A DNA stretch of 64,000 nt, taken from positions 1-64,000 of the forward strand of contig JACKBC010000001.1 of the NCBI GenBank assembly GCA_020634755.1. The letters run 5' to 3'. Position numbers and translations under genes: made by a program. Below are positions 50,328-58,338 of the stretch, piece by piece (the stretch's first letter is position 1; every line of letters begins with the position of its first letter). The notes under the pieces are model-generated. The model saw only the letters and a program-made list of their open reading frames with translations. It was not told the origin of the DNA and searched no databases. Source of the DNA: Caldilineaceae bacterium (GTDB lineage Bacteria; Chloroflexota; Anaerolineae; Caldilineales; Caldilineaceae).

Positions 50328-50526
50328 GTTGGCGCCTTTCTTTCGGGTTGAGCTTTGGTTAAAAGTGTCAGTTACGATTATAGTGCAAGGGTAGCGCTCG
50401 TCCCACTTTCGGGGATCAATGTAACTGAATTCACATTTTTGCGTACTGTATAATCAGTGCGCCGTACAGAGCCATCATTGAGACCTGGTCTGATTCCAAT
50501 GATAGCGTTTAACTTGGCAAATGGTC

Positions 50527-50662
50527 TTAGAAGCTGTCTGAAAAGGTGATTAAGGCGTGTCACATTCCGGGAAAGGGCCACGAAATTCTGGTCAAATCAT
50601 CCGCAATCGGCCCTTTCCCGGAATGTTTTGTACCCAATCGAGACTTTTCAGACAGCTTCTTA
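50527..50662. repeat. 136-bp inverted-repeat element F with a nested hairpin
   Basis: The outer ends TTAGAAGCTGTCTGAAAAG (50527-50545) and CTTTTCAGACAGCTTCTTA (50644-50662) pair with one mismatch in 19. Inside are perfect 18-bp arms at 50562-50579 and 50609-50626 (ACATTCCGGGAAAGGGCC at the left). There is no coding frame. It ends 23 bases before the ABC permease start. Confidence 0.85.
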
Positions 50663-50685
50663 CAAAATAATTTTCGAGACACAAA

Positions 50686-53094
50686 ATGTTATCTCCGCGC
50701 TGGCAAAAGGTATTTCGCGATCTCTGGTCCAACAAAACACGCACCATTTTGGTATTGCTCTCCATCGCTATTGGCGTGGCGGCCATTGGCATGGTGATGG
50801 GCGCGCAAGTCATTGTGGACCGCTACCTACCCGCCGCCTATGCCGCCATCCACCCCTCGGATGGGCTGATCTTCTGCATTTCGACATTTGATGACGACAT
50901 GATCCGCTCCATTGAGGCCATGCCAGAGGTCGAATCTGCCGAGGGGCGACGCTTTGTCAACGTGCGCTTTTTGGGCAAAGATGGCAACTGGTATAACATG
51001 CAGCTCAACGCCATTCCGAATTACAAGGAAATGGACATTAACATTGTCTATGGCGAGACCGGCACTTTTCCGCCACCCGACCACGGCTTGTTGATCGAGC
51101 GCGCCTCATTGTCACCCGGGCTGGGATTGGGCGATATCGGCATTGGCGATGTGCTCACCATCGAGGCGCCCAATGGCAAAAAACGCCAAATCGAGGTGGA
51201 TGGCACCGTCCACGACATGAGCCAGCTGCCGGCTTTTATCAACGGTTCCGGCTACGGTTACATCAATTTTGATACGCTGGAGTGGCTGGGCGAGCCGCGC
51301 GACTATAATCAGGTTGTCTTTCGTGTGGCCGAAAATCGCAACGACGCCGAACACATCAACGCCGTGGCCAAAGAGGTGCAGCGCAAGTTAGAGCGCGCCG
51401 GCGTCAACGTGATCTTTGCGCTGGTGCCGCCGCCCGGTGAACATCCGGCCCAGAACTTTTTGGATGCGTTTTCGCTGGTGCTGGGCGCCATTGGCGTGCT
51501 GTCGCTGGGTCTGAGCATGTTTCTCATCGTGAACACGCTCTCCGCCATTATGGCCCAACAGGTGCGACAGATCGGCATTATGAAGGCGATTGGCGCCCGC
51601 ATTCCACAGATCACCGGCATGTATTTTGTTATGGTGCTGCTCTTTGGCCTGCTCTCCATGCTGATTTCCATTCCGCTGGCCGGTGTGGGCGCGCTGGGGT
51701 TGGCTTCATTTTTTGCCGGCTTTCTTAATTTTGACTTGGGCGGCTTTCGGCTAGACCCACAGGTGGTGCTCATTCAGGTGGCCATTTCGCTGGTGGTGCC
51801 CTTGCTGGCCGCGTTGATCCCGACCATCCAGGGCGTACGCGTAACCACGCGTGAAGCAATTGACGAACATGGCTTGGGCAAAGGACGCTTTGGCACCAGC
51901 GTCATCGATCGCTTCTTTGTGGCATTGCGGCGCATCTTTCCCATGGGGCGACCGCTGCAAATTTCGCTGCGCAACACCTTTCGGCGCAAAGCCCGGCTCA
52001 CGTTGACGCTGATCACGCTTTCCCTGGCCAGCGCAATTTTTGTGTCGATCTTTAGCATTCGGGCCTCGTTGCAGCAGACGCTGGACGATGTGCTCAACAT
52101 GTTCGATTATGATGTGCAGGTGGTTTTTGACCGCGCCTATCGCATTCAGCGCATTCAGGAAGAGGTCATTGCTCTACCCGGCGTGCGCGCGGTAGAGACG
52201 TGGGGCTTTGGTTCGACGCGCCGCATTCGGCCCGATGAGACCGAAAGCGACAGCATGATTATCTATGCGCCCGAAGCCAATGCCGAAACTTTAAAGCCCA
52301 CAATTATTGAAGGGCGCTGGTTGCAGCCCGAAGATACCACGGCCATTGTGGTCAACACAGATTTTTTGGGCAATGAAGAAGATGTGAAATTGGGTAGCAC
52401 GGTCACATTGGACATCGATAACAAAGAGACGCAATTTGTCATTGTGGGCATCTCCCGCGGTGCGCTTACCGGTCCGATTATCTTTATAAACTATCCCTAT
52501 TTTAGCCGTCTGACCAACGATGTCGACCGCGCCCAGGTTGCGCTCATCCAGCTCGTCGACCGCAGCGCCGAAAACCAGATGGCGTTGGGGCAAACCATCG
52601 AACAACACTATCGCGACAGCGGTTACCGCGTCCAGCAGATGCAGACGCTGGCCCAGGCGCGCAACATTATTAGCACGGTCTTTGATGTGATTATTCTCTT
52701 TCTGCTGGCCATGGCCGCCCTGTTGGGCATTGTGGGCGGCTTGGGCCTCATGGGCACCATGAGCATTAATGTGTTGGAGCGCACCCGTGAAATTGGCGTC
52801 ATGCGCGCCATTGGGGCGTCGGACCGCTCGGTGCTGCGCATTGTGCTGGTGGAAGGTGTGCTGATCGGCTTGATCAGCTGGCTGATCGGCGGGTTAATTG
52901 CGCTGCCGGCCAGCCGCATTTTAACCAACGTGGTGGGAAACAGTCTGCTCAATGCCAACCCCAATTACATCTTTTCTACCAATGGCGCGCTGCTCTGGCT
53001 GGTGATCGTGGTGATTCTGGCCGGTATTGCCAGCTTCTTGCCGGCGCGCAGCGCCTCGCGCCTGACGGTGCGTGAAGTGCTCAGTTATGAATAA
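50686..53094 (+). CDS. ABC transporter permease with two FtsX domains
   Basis: 802 residues. One N-terminal helix (about 20-40) is followed by a periplasmic MacB-type core domain. A first FtsX block of three helices lies near 265-375 (MAQQVRQIGIMKAIGARIPQ). A fourth helix and second core domain follow, then a second FtsX block near 665-800 (LERTREIGVMRAIGASDRSV and the closing RLTVREVLSYE). The family includes MacB/LolCE-like mechanotransmission permeases that move lipoproteins, peptides or antibiotics rather than import solutes. The matching ATPase gene is 141 bases downstream, separated by a D element. No substrate can be named. Confidence 0.9.
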   Translation: MLSPRWQKVFRDLWSNKTRTILVLLSIAIGVAAIGMVMGAQVIVDRYLPAAYAAIHPSDGLIFCISTFDDDMIRSIEAMPEVESAEGRRFVNVRFLGKDGNWYNMQLNAIPNYKEMDINIVYGETGTFPPPDHGLLIERASLSPGLGLGDIGIGDVLTIEAPNGKKRQIEVDGTVHDMSQLPAFINGSGYGYINFDTLEWLGEPRDYNQVVFRVAENRNDAEHINAVAKEVQRKLERAGVNVIFALVPPPGEHPAQNFLDAFSLVLGAIGVLSLGLSMFLIVNTLSAIMAQQVRQIGIMKAIGARIPQITGMYFVMVLLFGLLSMLISIPLAGVGALGLASFFAGFLNFDLGGFRLDPQVVLIQVAISLVVPLLAALIPTIQGVRVTTREAIDEHGLGKGRFGTSVIDRFFVALRRIFPMGRPLQISLRNTFRRKARLTLTLITLSLASAIFVSIFSIRASLQQTLDDVLNMFDYDVQVVFDRAYRIQRIQEEVIALPGVRAVETWGFGSTRRIRPDETESDSMIIYAPEANAETLKPTIIEGRWLQPEDTTAIVVNTDFLGNEEDVKLGSTVTLDIDNKETQFVIVGISRGALTGPIIFINYPYFSRLTNDVDRAQVALIQLVDRSAENQMALGQTIEQHYRDSGYRVQQMQTLAQARNIISTVFDVIILFLLAMAALLGIVGGLGLMGTMSINVLERTREIGVMRAIGASDRSVLRIVLVEGVLIGLISWLIGGLIALPASRILTNVVGNSLLNANPNYIFSTNGALLWLVIVVILAGIASFLPARSASRLTVREVLSYE

Positions 53095-53139
53095 ACGGAT
53101 CTGTGATGGCGCGGCGGCGGTCTACGCATTCAAAAGCAG

Positions 53140-53218
53140 GACTTACGCAAGCCTTGCCTAAAATTGTGGAATGTTAACGAATTCGCTCTTGGCATGCCAC
53201 AGGCGCTGCGTATGTCGT
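53140..53218 (+). repeat. D-family element inside the ABC operon
   Basis: GACTTACGCAAGCC at the left and AGGCGCTGCGTATGTCGT at the right, 79 bp. It lies between the permease and ATPase genes, 17 bases before the ATPase start and next to its ribosome-binding site. Confidence 0.75.
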
Positions 53219-53235
53219 GAAAAGGATGATTTTTT

Positions 53236-54153
53236 ATGTTTAAGCAATTATTTGGCCGAGGTTCGGACAATCATTCCACTGGAGTCAAACCAGCCGCAAA
53301 CGGCGCAAAGAAGAGCAACGGCGCTCAGCCCGTACGCAGCTTGATCCATCTGGATGAAGTTATCAAAGCATATGAAACGCCGGCGGGTGAATTCTTGGCG
53401 CTGCGCGGCATCGATCTGGATATTGACACCGGTGAATTTGTGGCCGTGGTTGGCAAGTCCGGTAGCGGCAAATCGACGCTGATCAACATGATCACCGGCA
53501 TCGACCGCCCCAGTTCGGGCGAGATTTATGTGGCGGGCACGCCCATCCACAAACTCGCGGAAGGCCCCATGGCCGAATGGCGCGGACGCAATGTCGGCGT
53601 CATCTTCCAGTTTTTCCAACTGCTGCCCATGTTGACCTGTATTGAAAACGTCATGTTGCCCATGGACTTTTGCAATATGTATCGCAGCAATGAACGTCGC
53701 CAGCGCGCCATGCATCTGCTGGAACAGGTGGAAATGGCCGATCAAGCCGACAAGCTGCCCTCGGAAGTGTCCGGCGGTCAGCAACAACGCGCGGCCATTG
53801 CCCGCGCGCTGGCCAATGATCCGCCGCTGCTGGTGGCCGATGAGCCTACCGGCAACTTGGATTCGAAAACTGCCGACTCGGTCTTTCAGCTTTTTAGCAA
53901 TTTGGTGGACAATGGCAAAACCATTCTCATGGTGACCCACGACCGCGAATTGGCCAGCCGCGTCTCGCGCACCATTACCATTGCGGATGGTCGCATTGCC
54001 GATGGTGAGCAGGAACAAGCCGTATTGGCCAGCATGGATCGCCAGCCCGCAACCGCAACAAGCACCATAGACAACGTCGCACCTGCGCGCGCTGCCGTGG
54101 TGGAAAGACCGGAATATGTGAAAGCGCCGGAGTATGATGGCGCGCATGGATAA
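53236..54153 (+). CDS. ABC transporter ATP-binding protein, MacB/LolD type
   Basis: 305 residues. The nucleotide-binding domain has Walker A GKSGSGKST at 73-81, Q-loop VIFQFFQLLPMLT, signature VSGGQQQRAAIARAL (about 181-195), Walker B LLVADEPTGNLDS, and switch VTHDRE. GNLDSKTADSVFQLF and the overall pattern match the LolD/MacB class, pairing with FtsX-type permeases. It differs from the usual 230 residues by a 34-residue N-terminal low-complexity extension and a tail of about 45 residues rich in Ala, Thr and Val. AAAAGGATGA precedes the ATG. Confidence 0.92.
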   Translation: MFKQLFGRGSDNHSTGVKPAANGAKKSNGAQPVRSLIHLDEVIKAYETPAGEFLALRGIDLDIDTGEFVAVVGKSGSGKSTLINMITGIDRPSSGEIYVAGTPIHKLAEGPMAEWRGRNVGVIFQFFQLLPMLTCIENVMLPMDFCNMYRSNERRQRAMHLLEQVEMADQADKLPSEVSGGQQQRAAIARALANDPPLLVADEPTGNLDSKTADSVFQLFSNLVDNGKTILMVTHDRELASRVSRTITIADGRIADGEQEQAVLASMDRQPATATSTIDNVAPARAAVVERPEYVKAPEYDGAHG

Positions 54154-54172
54154 TCGCACACAATCATAAACT

Positions 54173-55540
54173 ATGACTACACAAGTAACCATCATTGGCG
54201 GCGGCCTGGCTGGAACAGAAGCCGCTTGGCAAATTGCCAGCCGCGGCATTCCTGTGCGCCTCTTTGAGATGCGCCCCACGCGCGGCACCGAAGCCCATTT
54301 GACTGACCGGCTGGCCGAACTCGTTTGCAGCAACTCCATGGGCAGCACGCTGCCCGATCGCGCCCTGGGCATTTTGAAAAATGAGATGCTGGCCATGGGC
54401 AGCATGGTGATCCAAACCGCGTTTGAACATGCATTGCCTGCGGGCAGCGCGCTGGCCGTGAGCCGCGACGACTTTGCCCAGGCCATCACGGAAACCATCT
54501 ATGGTCACCCCAATATCGAGGTGATGCGCGCAGAAATTACGGCCATCCCCGCCGGCCCCACCATTGTCGCCACCGGCCCGCTCACCAGCCCGGATCTCAC
54601 GGCACAGATCCAAGCGCTGACGGGCCAATCGTATCTCTATTTTTACGACGCCATGGCGCCCATAGTGACGGCCGAGAGCATCGATATGTCTATTGCGTTT
54701 CGGCAAAGCCGCTATGATCGCGAAAGCGATTTGGGCGGTGATGAGGGGGATTACATCAACTGTCCACTCAATAAAGAGGAATACGAAGCCTTTGTCCATG
54801 CGCTGCTGGACGCGCCCAAAATTGAGCTAAAAGCGCCGGATAAAGAGCTGGAGCGCTACTTTGAAGGCTGTATGCCGGTGGAAGTGTTGGCCGGCCGCGG
54901 CATTCAATCTCTGGCCTTTGGCCCCATGCGCCCCATCGGCCTAACCGACCCGCGTACGGGACGACGCCCATATGCCGTAGTACAGTTGCGCCAGGACAAT
55001 ATAGCGGCCACGCTGTACAACATGGTCGGTTTTCAAACCAATTTGCGCTGGGGGGCGCAGGCCGATGTGCTGCGCCTGATTCCGGGTTTGCAGGAGGCGG
55101 AGTTTGTGCGGCTGGGCCAGATGCACCGCAACACCTTTATTAACAGCCCCACGCTGCTCAATCCCACGCTGCAATTCCGCACCCGCCCCGATCTCTTCTT
55201 TGCCGGACAGATCACCGGCACCGAAGGCTATGTGGGCAGCACCATGGGCGGGCTAGTGGCCGGCATCAACGTGGGACGGCTGCTCACCAATCAGCCGCTG
55301 CTGGAACTGCCGCCCACCAGCATGATGGGCGCGCTGCTGCATTACATTACCCACGCCGAGCCTCAAAACTTCCAGCCCATGAAGGCCAATATGGGCCTGC
55401 TGCCCGATCTGCGCCAGCGCGTGCGCGGGAAACAGCAGCGCTACGCGGCTTATGCCGAACGCGCCCAAACGGACCACACGGCCTACTTGGAACGCATGAA
55501 ATTTGAGCCAACTGTGTCAGCAATAAAAAGCCCCGCTTAG
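54173..55540 (+). CDS. trmFO: Folate-dependent tRNA (uracil-54-C5)-methyltransferase
   Basis: 455 residues. Uses methylene-tetrahydrofolate and reduced FAD to make ribothymidine 54 in the T loop of tRNA. FAD-binding GGGLAGTEAAW begins at residue 9. C52 in LVCSNSMGS and C197 in YINCPLNKEEYEAF match the two active-site cysteines of the family. GRGIQSLAFGPMRPIGL and FAGQITGTEGYVGSTMGGLVAGIN are diagnostic. It lies 19 bases after the ABC ATPase gene. Its final codons (GCA ATA AAA AGC CCC GCT TAG) form the left arm of the terminator. Confidence 0.96.
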   Translation: MTTQVTIIGGGLAGTEAAWQIASRGIPVRLFEMRPTRGTEAHLTDRLAELVCSNSMGSTLPDRALGILKNEMLAMGSMVIQTAFEHALPAGSALAVSRDDFAQAITETIYGHPNIEVMRAEITAIPAGPTIVATGPLTSPDLTAQIQALTGQSYLYFYDAMAPIVTAESIDMSIAFRQSRYDRESDLGGDEGDYINCPLNKEEYEAFVHALLDAPKIELKAPDKELERYFEGCMPVEVLAGRGIQSLAFGPMRPIGLTDPRTGRRPYAVVQLRQDNIAATLYNMVGFQTNLRWGAQADVLRLIPGLQEAEFVRLGQMHRNTFINSPTLLNPTLQFRTRPDLFFAGQITGTEGYVGSTMGGLVAGINVGRLLTNQPLLELPPTSMMGALLHYITHAEPQNFQPMKANMGLLPDLRQRVRGKQQRYAAYAERAQTDHTAYLERMKFEPTVSAIKSPA

Positions 55541-55552
55541 GCAGGGCTTTTT
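55524..55552 (+). terminator. Terminator overlapping the 3' end of trmFO
   Basis: AAAAAGCCC and GGGCTTTTT pair around CGCTTAGGCA, with a T run after. The stop codon of trmFO is in the loop. Confidence 0.85.
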
Positions 55553-55638
55553 GCTTGGCCGCACAGACAACGGGACTGACGATTTCAGCGTCTTCGCGCG
55601 TCATTGCGGCTTACGCTTTATAACTATCTAGGTGTTGC

Positions 55639-55679
55639 CTGAACTTGTCGAAGGCAACGCCGGTCTTCGACAAGTTCAG
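55639..55679. repeat. REP-like palindrome, copy A4
   Basis: CTGAACTTGTCGAAG (55639-55653) and CTTCGACAAGTTCAG (55665-55679) are perfect 15-bp arms with an 11-base loop, preceded by ATCTAGGTGTTGC. Confidence 0.8.
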
Positions 55680-55734
55680 CCCTCGCGAATCTGTATGGCG
55701 GCTACGCTTTTGCGCAAATACCGCGTCACTTCAC

Positions 55735-55911
55735 CTATTCATCTCCATTGTCTGTCTCGGCAGAGTGGGAACTTCGCGCCTGTTGCTCCAGCCTTTGCAG
55801 ACGCTCTAAAATATCTTCCAAATAGAGCAAAATCTGCCCAATCGTCTGCTCTACAGTGACTGCCTCTTGCGCCCAGCGTTTGACCAAAACGGGTAATTCA
55901 TATTGACTCAT
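55735..55911 (-). CDS. Small coiled-coil protein, 58 residues
   Basis: Not recognised. Started at the second of two adjacent ATGs (55911; MSQYELPVLVKRWAQEAV), which gives the better spacing to AAAGGAAG. The middle (TVEQTIGQILLYLEDILERL) is a heptad-patterned helix, suggesting dimerisation, followed by an acidic tail. It is the last gene on the minus strand before the terminated trmFO. A four-fold 17-bp tandem repeat lies 110 bases upstream and may control it. Confidence 0.6.
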   Translation of the reverse strand: MSQYELPVLVKRWAQEAVTVEQTIGQILLYLEDILERLQRLEQQARSSHSAETDNGDE

Positions 55912-56020
55912 CATGCTTCCTTTCGCTATGCTCCGTTGCGCTAATACTTCTTTGCGCTTTGGGTGCATAAAATGGCCGGTTTTCTTTTTAGACTCATCTC
56001 TCTTGGCAATGCGTGGGGGC

Positions 56021-56088
56021 GTGATGGCTTTGTATATGTGATGGCTTTGTATATGTGATGGCTTTGTATATGTGATGGTTTTCTATAT
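56021..56088. repeat. Four tandem 17-bp units
   Basis: GTGATGGCTTTGTATAT repeated exactly three times, then a fourth copy with two changes (GTGATGGTTTTCTATAT). It lies in the AT-rich gap between the small coiled-coil gene and the HTH regulator gene. Confidence 0.92.
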
Positions 56089-56166
56089 TAAGATATTTCA
56101 CACAATTTATACGTCAACGTATTTACATTTTATACGAAGATTTATTATTTGTCAATACCAGCAGAA

Positions 56167-56212
56167 CAAAAAACGCGGATCTGACAGCATGAGGTCAAAT
56201 CCGCGTCTATTT
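56167..56212. terminator. Bidirectional terminator behind the HTH gene
   Basis: ACGCGGATCTGAC (56173 onward) pairs with GGTCAAATCCGCGT (ending 56206), one mismatch, flanked by an A run and a T run. Confidence 0.85.
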
Positions 56213-56226
56213 TTTCGTGCCGAATC

Positions 56227-56709
56227 TTATTCGTCGTTATAGGTAAAGCCGGCGCGCTCGGCCACAAAGGTCAACAGTTTGGATGAAGAGCGCTTGGGCA
56301 CATAGGCGCCGGTCTCCCATTCGCTAATCGTGGGCTGGCGCACGCCCAGTTCCCGGGCAAATTCAGCCTGATTCATCCCCATGTGGTAGCGCAGCGCTTT
56401 TATCATATCGGCATTCCACAAAATGGCGTCGCCCTCGCGCTGTACGCTGTAAATTTTGCCCGGCTTGCGAAAGGTAATGCGCCCGTTGGCAAAATCCATC
56501 TCTTCTACGTGATAGCCCGCTCCCATCCATGCCGCAGCCTGGACAGCGCCGCGGCTGCGGTTGCTCCACCACGAGCGCTGGCTGTGCGCCGTCTCCGGCA
56601 AGCGCTCGCCGATCAAGCGCTCAATTTCGGCCAGCGTGAGCGTCAATTCATCCTGCCCACGTTGGCGCAAATAAATATAGAGCGGATAATATTTGCTGCC
56701 TTCGTTCAT
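56227..56709 (-). CDS. DUF7662-like plus XRE-type HTH regulator
   Basis: 160 residues. The N-terminal 80 or so (SKYYPLYIYLRQRGQDELTL, IERLIGERLPETAHSQRSWW) look like the recently named DUF7662 domain, found in small proteins near or fused to regulators and restriction or defence genes. The C-terminal 55 residues are a Cro/C1-type HTH (MIKALRYHMGMNQAEFAREL, GVRQPTISEWETG). It is probably a sequence-specific repressor. It starts 3 bases after the SH3-domain gene stop, so the two form one operon. A tandem 17-bp repeat 140 bases past its end could be a target. Confidence 0.8.
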   Translation of the reverse strand: MNEGSKYYPLYIYLRQRGQDELTLTLAEIERLIGERLPETAHSQRSWWSNRSRGAVQAAAWMGAGYHVEEMDFANGRITFRKPGKIYSVQREGDAILWNADMIKALRYHMGMNQAEFARELGVRQPTISEWETGAYVPKRSSSKLLTFVAERAGFTYNDE

Positions 56710-56712
56710 TGG

Positions 56713-57234
56713 TCACGGTCCCAAGATTGTCACGCCGCTGGATGTGGCTTCGGCCACCCAGCCATCGACGTTCCCATAGCGGATCTGCCACCAGAGCAAG
56801 CTATCGGCCTCGGTGGGGCCGCTGAGAATTTCCAGACTCTCACCGGGCTGGGCTTGAGCCACAATATCATCACCTGGTTTGCCCAAATGGCCAGGCGTAC
56901 GCCGGATATTGACGCGACTGTTGGTAATGTTGCGCACGAGCTGCCCCGGCTGAAATGTGCCGGCAATGGACGCTGCCGCGGCACTCTGTACAACCTCGGT
57001 CTCCGCCGTGGCTGTAATTGCCGGCGGCGTCCAGGCCGGCCCTCCGCCCTGAATATCGGCCAAGCTAATATCATTGAGGCCCAAGGCCATTGCCAACCCG
57101 CCACAGCTCAAAAGTGCAGTCAGCGCCAGGCCAAAGGTGAAACCGGGCCAGAAGAGCGAGCGCGCCTTGGGCGTCGGCTCACTTGGCGGTTCTTCCATAT
57201 ATTCTGTAAAAGGTTCATCAAATTGCAGACTCAT
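56713..57234 (-). CDS. Membrane-anchored bacterial SH3-domain protein
   Basis: 173 residues. A cytoplasmic acidic/proline N-terminus (about 1-26) is followed by one membrane helix (LFWPGFTFGLALTALLSCGG, about 27-50) and a linker. A bacterial SH3 domain (SRVNIRRTPGHLGKPGDDIV, about 105-124, to GNVDGWVAEA near 160) completes it. Such domains usually bind peptidoglycan or peptides outside the membrane. It is cotranscribed with the downstream HTH regulator, an unusual pairing that suggests an envelope signal feeding transcription (inference). Confidence 0.82.
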   Translation of the reverse strand: MSLQFDEPFTEYMEEPPSEPTPKARSLFWPGFTFGLALTALLSCGGLAMALGLNDISLADIQGGGPAWTPPAITATAETEVVQSAAAASIAGTFQPGQLVRNITNSRVNIRRTPGHLGKPGDDIVAQAQPGESLEILSGPTEADSLLWWQIRYGNVDGWVAEATSSGVTILGP

Positions 57235-57385
57235 GGCGCTCGCTGAAGCCTTCTTTGTTCAACATGCTCAAGCACTGAATATTCATCATTCACACAGTGC
57301 ATACAGAGCTTACGCAAGACTCAAGTAAAACCACTTATAATTATAAAGACCTATTTTCCCCCGGAAAGGTTCCCCACGCCTTTAT

Positions 57386-57468
57386 CAGTACACCGCCACG
57401 GCGTTGGCGACGTAAGCGTCGGTCTCAATGCTGAATCCGGCGCTATTTTTTGCTGTTGCGATCTATTG
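57386..57468 (-). repeat. 83-bp CAGTA element, copy C6 (reverse)
   Basis: Reads CAGTACACCGCCACGGCG at the left and TTGCGATCTATTG at the right, the reverse orientation of C1-C5. A D-type end (AGCTTACGCAAGAC, 57307-57320) lies 65 bases before it. Confidence 0.85.
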
Positions 57469-57909
57469 ATTATAAGAGCGAAAGCCCCCTACAGTTCCGT
57501 CGCAACGCCTGCCGAGAGGCGCGTTGCAGCCCTCAAACTCATATGGAGCCCCAAATAAAATGCCGACACGCTGGTCTTTCGCGCGTCGGCATAGAAGCGA
57601 TACTGCGGTTGAGATGAGAACCGGAGTTTTCCATAGGCTCCACAGCCGTCCCCAAACTCCGGTTCTCATTCAGAGCTGAGTATAGCTGATGAACAAATCT
57701 TGCTGCTTAACAATCATTACCCCAGAAACATTAAAAACGGAGGCGACTTTCAACAGACTTAAGGCTCGCGCAATGGCGATTGTGCAAGGTCCCCAAAGCT
57801 TTCTGACCGCGTAGCATCTTACAAAGCGAGCACGCCGGAGTCCACGTGGCTTGGCCGGTGACACTTTTCGCCCCTGGCGCTCCACGGGCGCGGCCGAAGT
57901 CGTATGCTG
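57469..57909. other. 440-base gap with a chain of hairpins
   Basis: No supported gene. On the minus strand there is first a perfect 16-bp stem (57614-57669). Next comes ATGCCGACGC/GTGTCGGCAT followed by TTTTATTT, then GCAACGCGCCT/AGGCGTTGC. The remainder (57670-57909) has only a weak 71-codon frame. Confidence 0.5.
57614..57669. repeat. 16-bp perfect inverted repeat
   Basis: ATGAGAACCGGAGTTT (57614-57629) and AAACTCCGGTTCTCAT (57654-57669) around a 24-base loop. Confidence 0.8.
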
Positions 57910-58194
57910 CTAATTCAGATCACCCAAGACCCGCAACACGCCGACTGCATTGCCCTCTGTATCCAGGCTGCTATGTTGCACAAGCACGTCACATGTGCGG
58001 CCATCTTCTAACTTAAGCGACATTTTCTCATCGCGAAAGAGCTCCAACATCTTTTTGCCCACATTGAGACGTTGGGTTTTATAGGTGATGCGCTGTGGCG
58101 CGGTTTTGTGATTGTCGTTCATGGTCACAATGGTAACTTCATCAAAAACCCCCACCGGGTCTTTGGCGCCGGACATATATAGCATGGCCTTCAT
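57910..58194 (-). CDS. Unknown 94-residue protein
   Basis: Not recognised. ATG 58194 is chosen because AAAGGAG lies 9 bases upstream; the frame extends 39 codons further, overlapping the space before the cupredoxin gene. Beta-rich (VFDEVTIVTMND, QRITYKTQRLNVGKKMLELF, KMSLKLEDGRTCDVLV), no signal peptide, one Cys. The pattern of short strands with a charged surface resembles small ligand-binding or PilZ-like barrels, but no diagnostic motif is present. It lies 145 bases past the cupredoxin gene on the same strand. Confidence 0.6.
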   Translation of the reverse strand: MKAMLYMSGAKDPVGVFDEVTIVTMNDNHKTAPQRITYKTQRLNVGKKMLELFRDEKMSLKLEDGRTCDVLVQHSSLDTEGNAVGVLRVLGDLN

Positions 58195-58338
58195 GAAAAA
58201 GCGCTCCTTTAAAATGGACTTTACGGCGATTGGACGAAAACGGCGATTTACCCCCAGCGCTTTAGCCAGGGATAAAAGCGCGGTTTTCCTTCGGGACAGT
58301 ATATCACCCATCCCAAATTGGCCAAAAATCTGGCCAAA

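Noticed and set aside
56021..56088. Possible CRISPR or replication-origin iterons from the 17-bp units
   Set aside because: No spacers and no replication initiator gene nearby. Kept only as a tandem repeat.
57670..57885. 71-codon minus-strand frame
   Set aside because: No ribosome-binding site, basic low-information sequence, and neighbouring DNA is non-coding hairpins.
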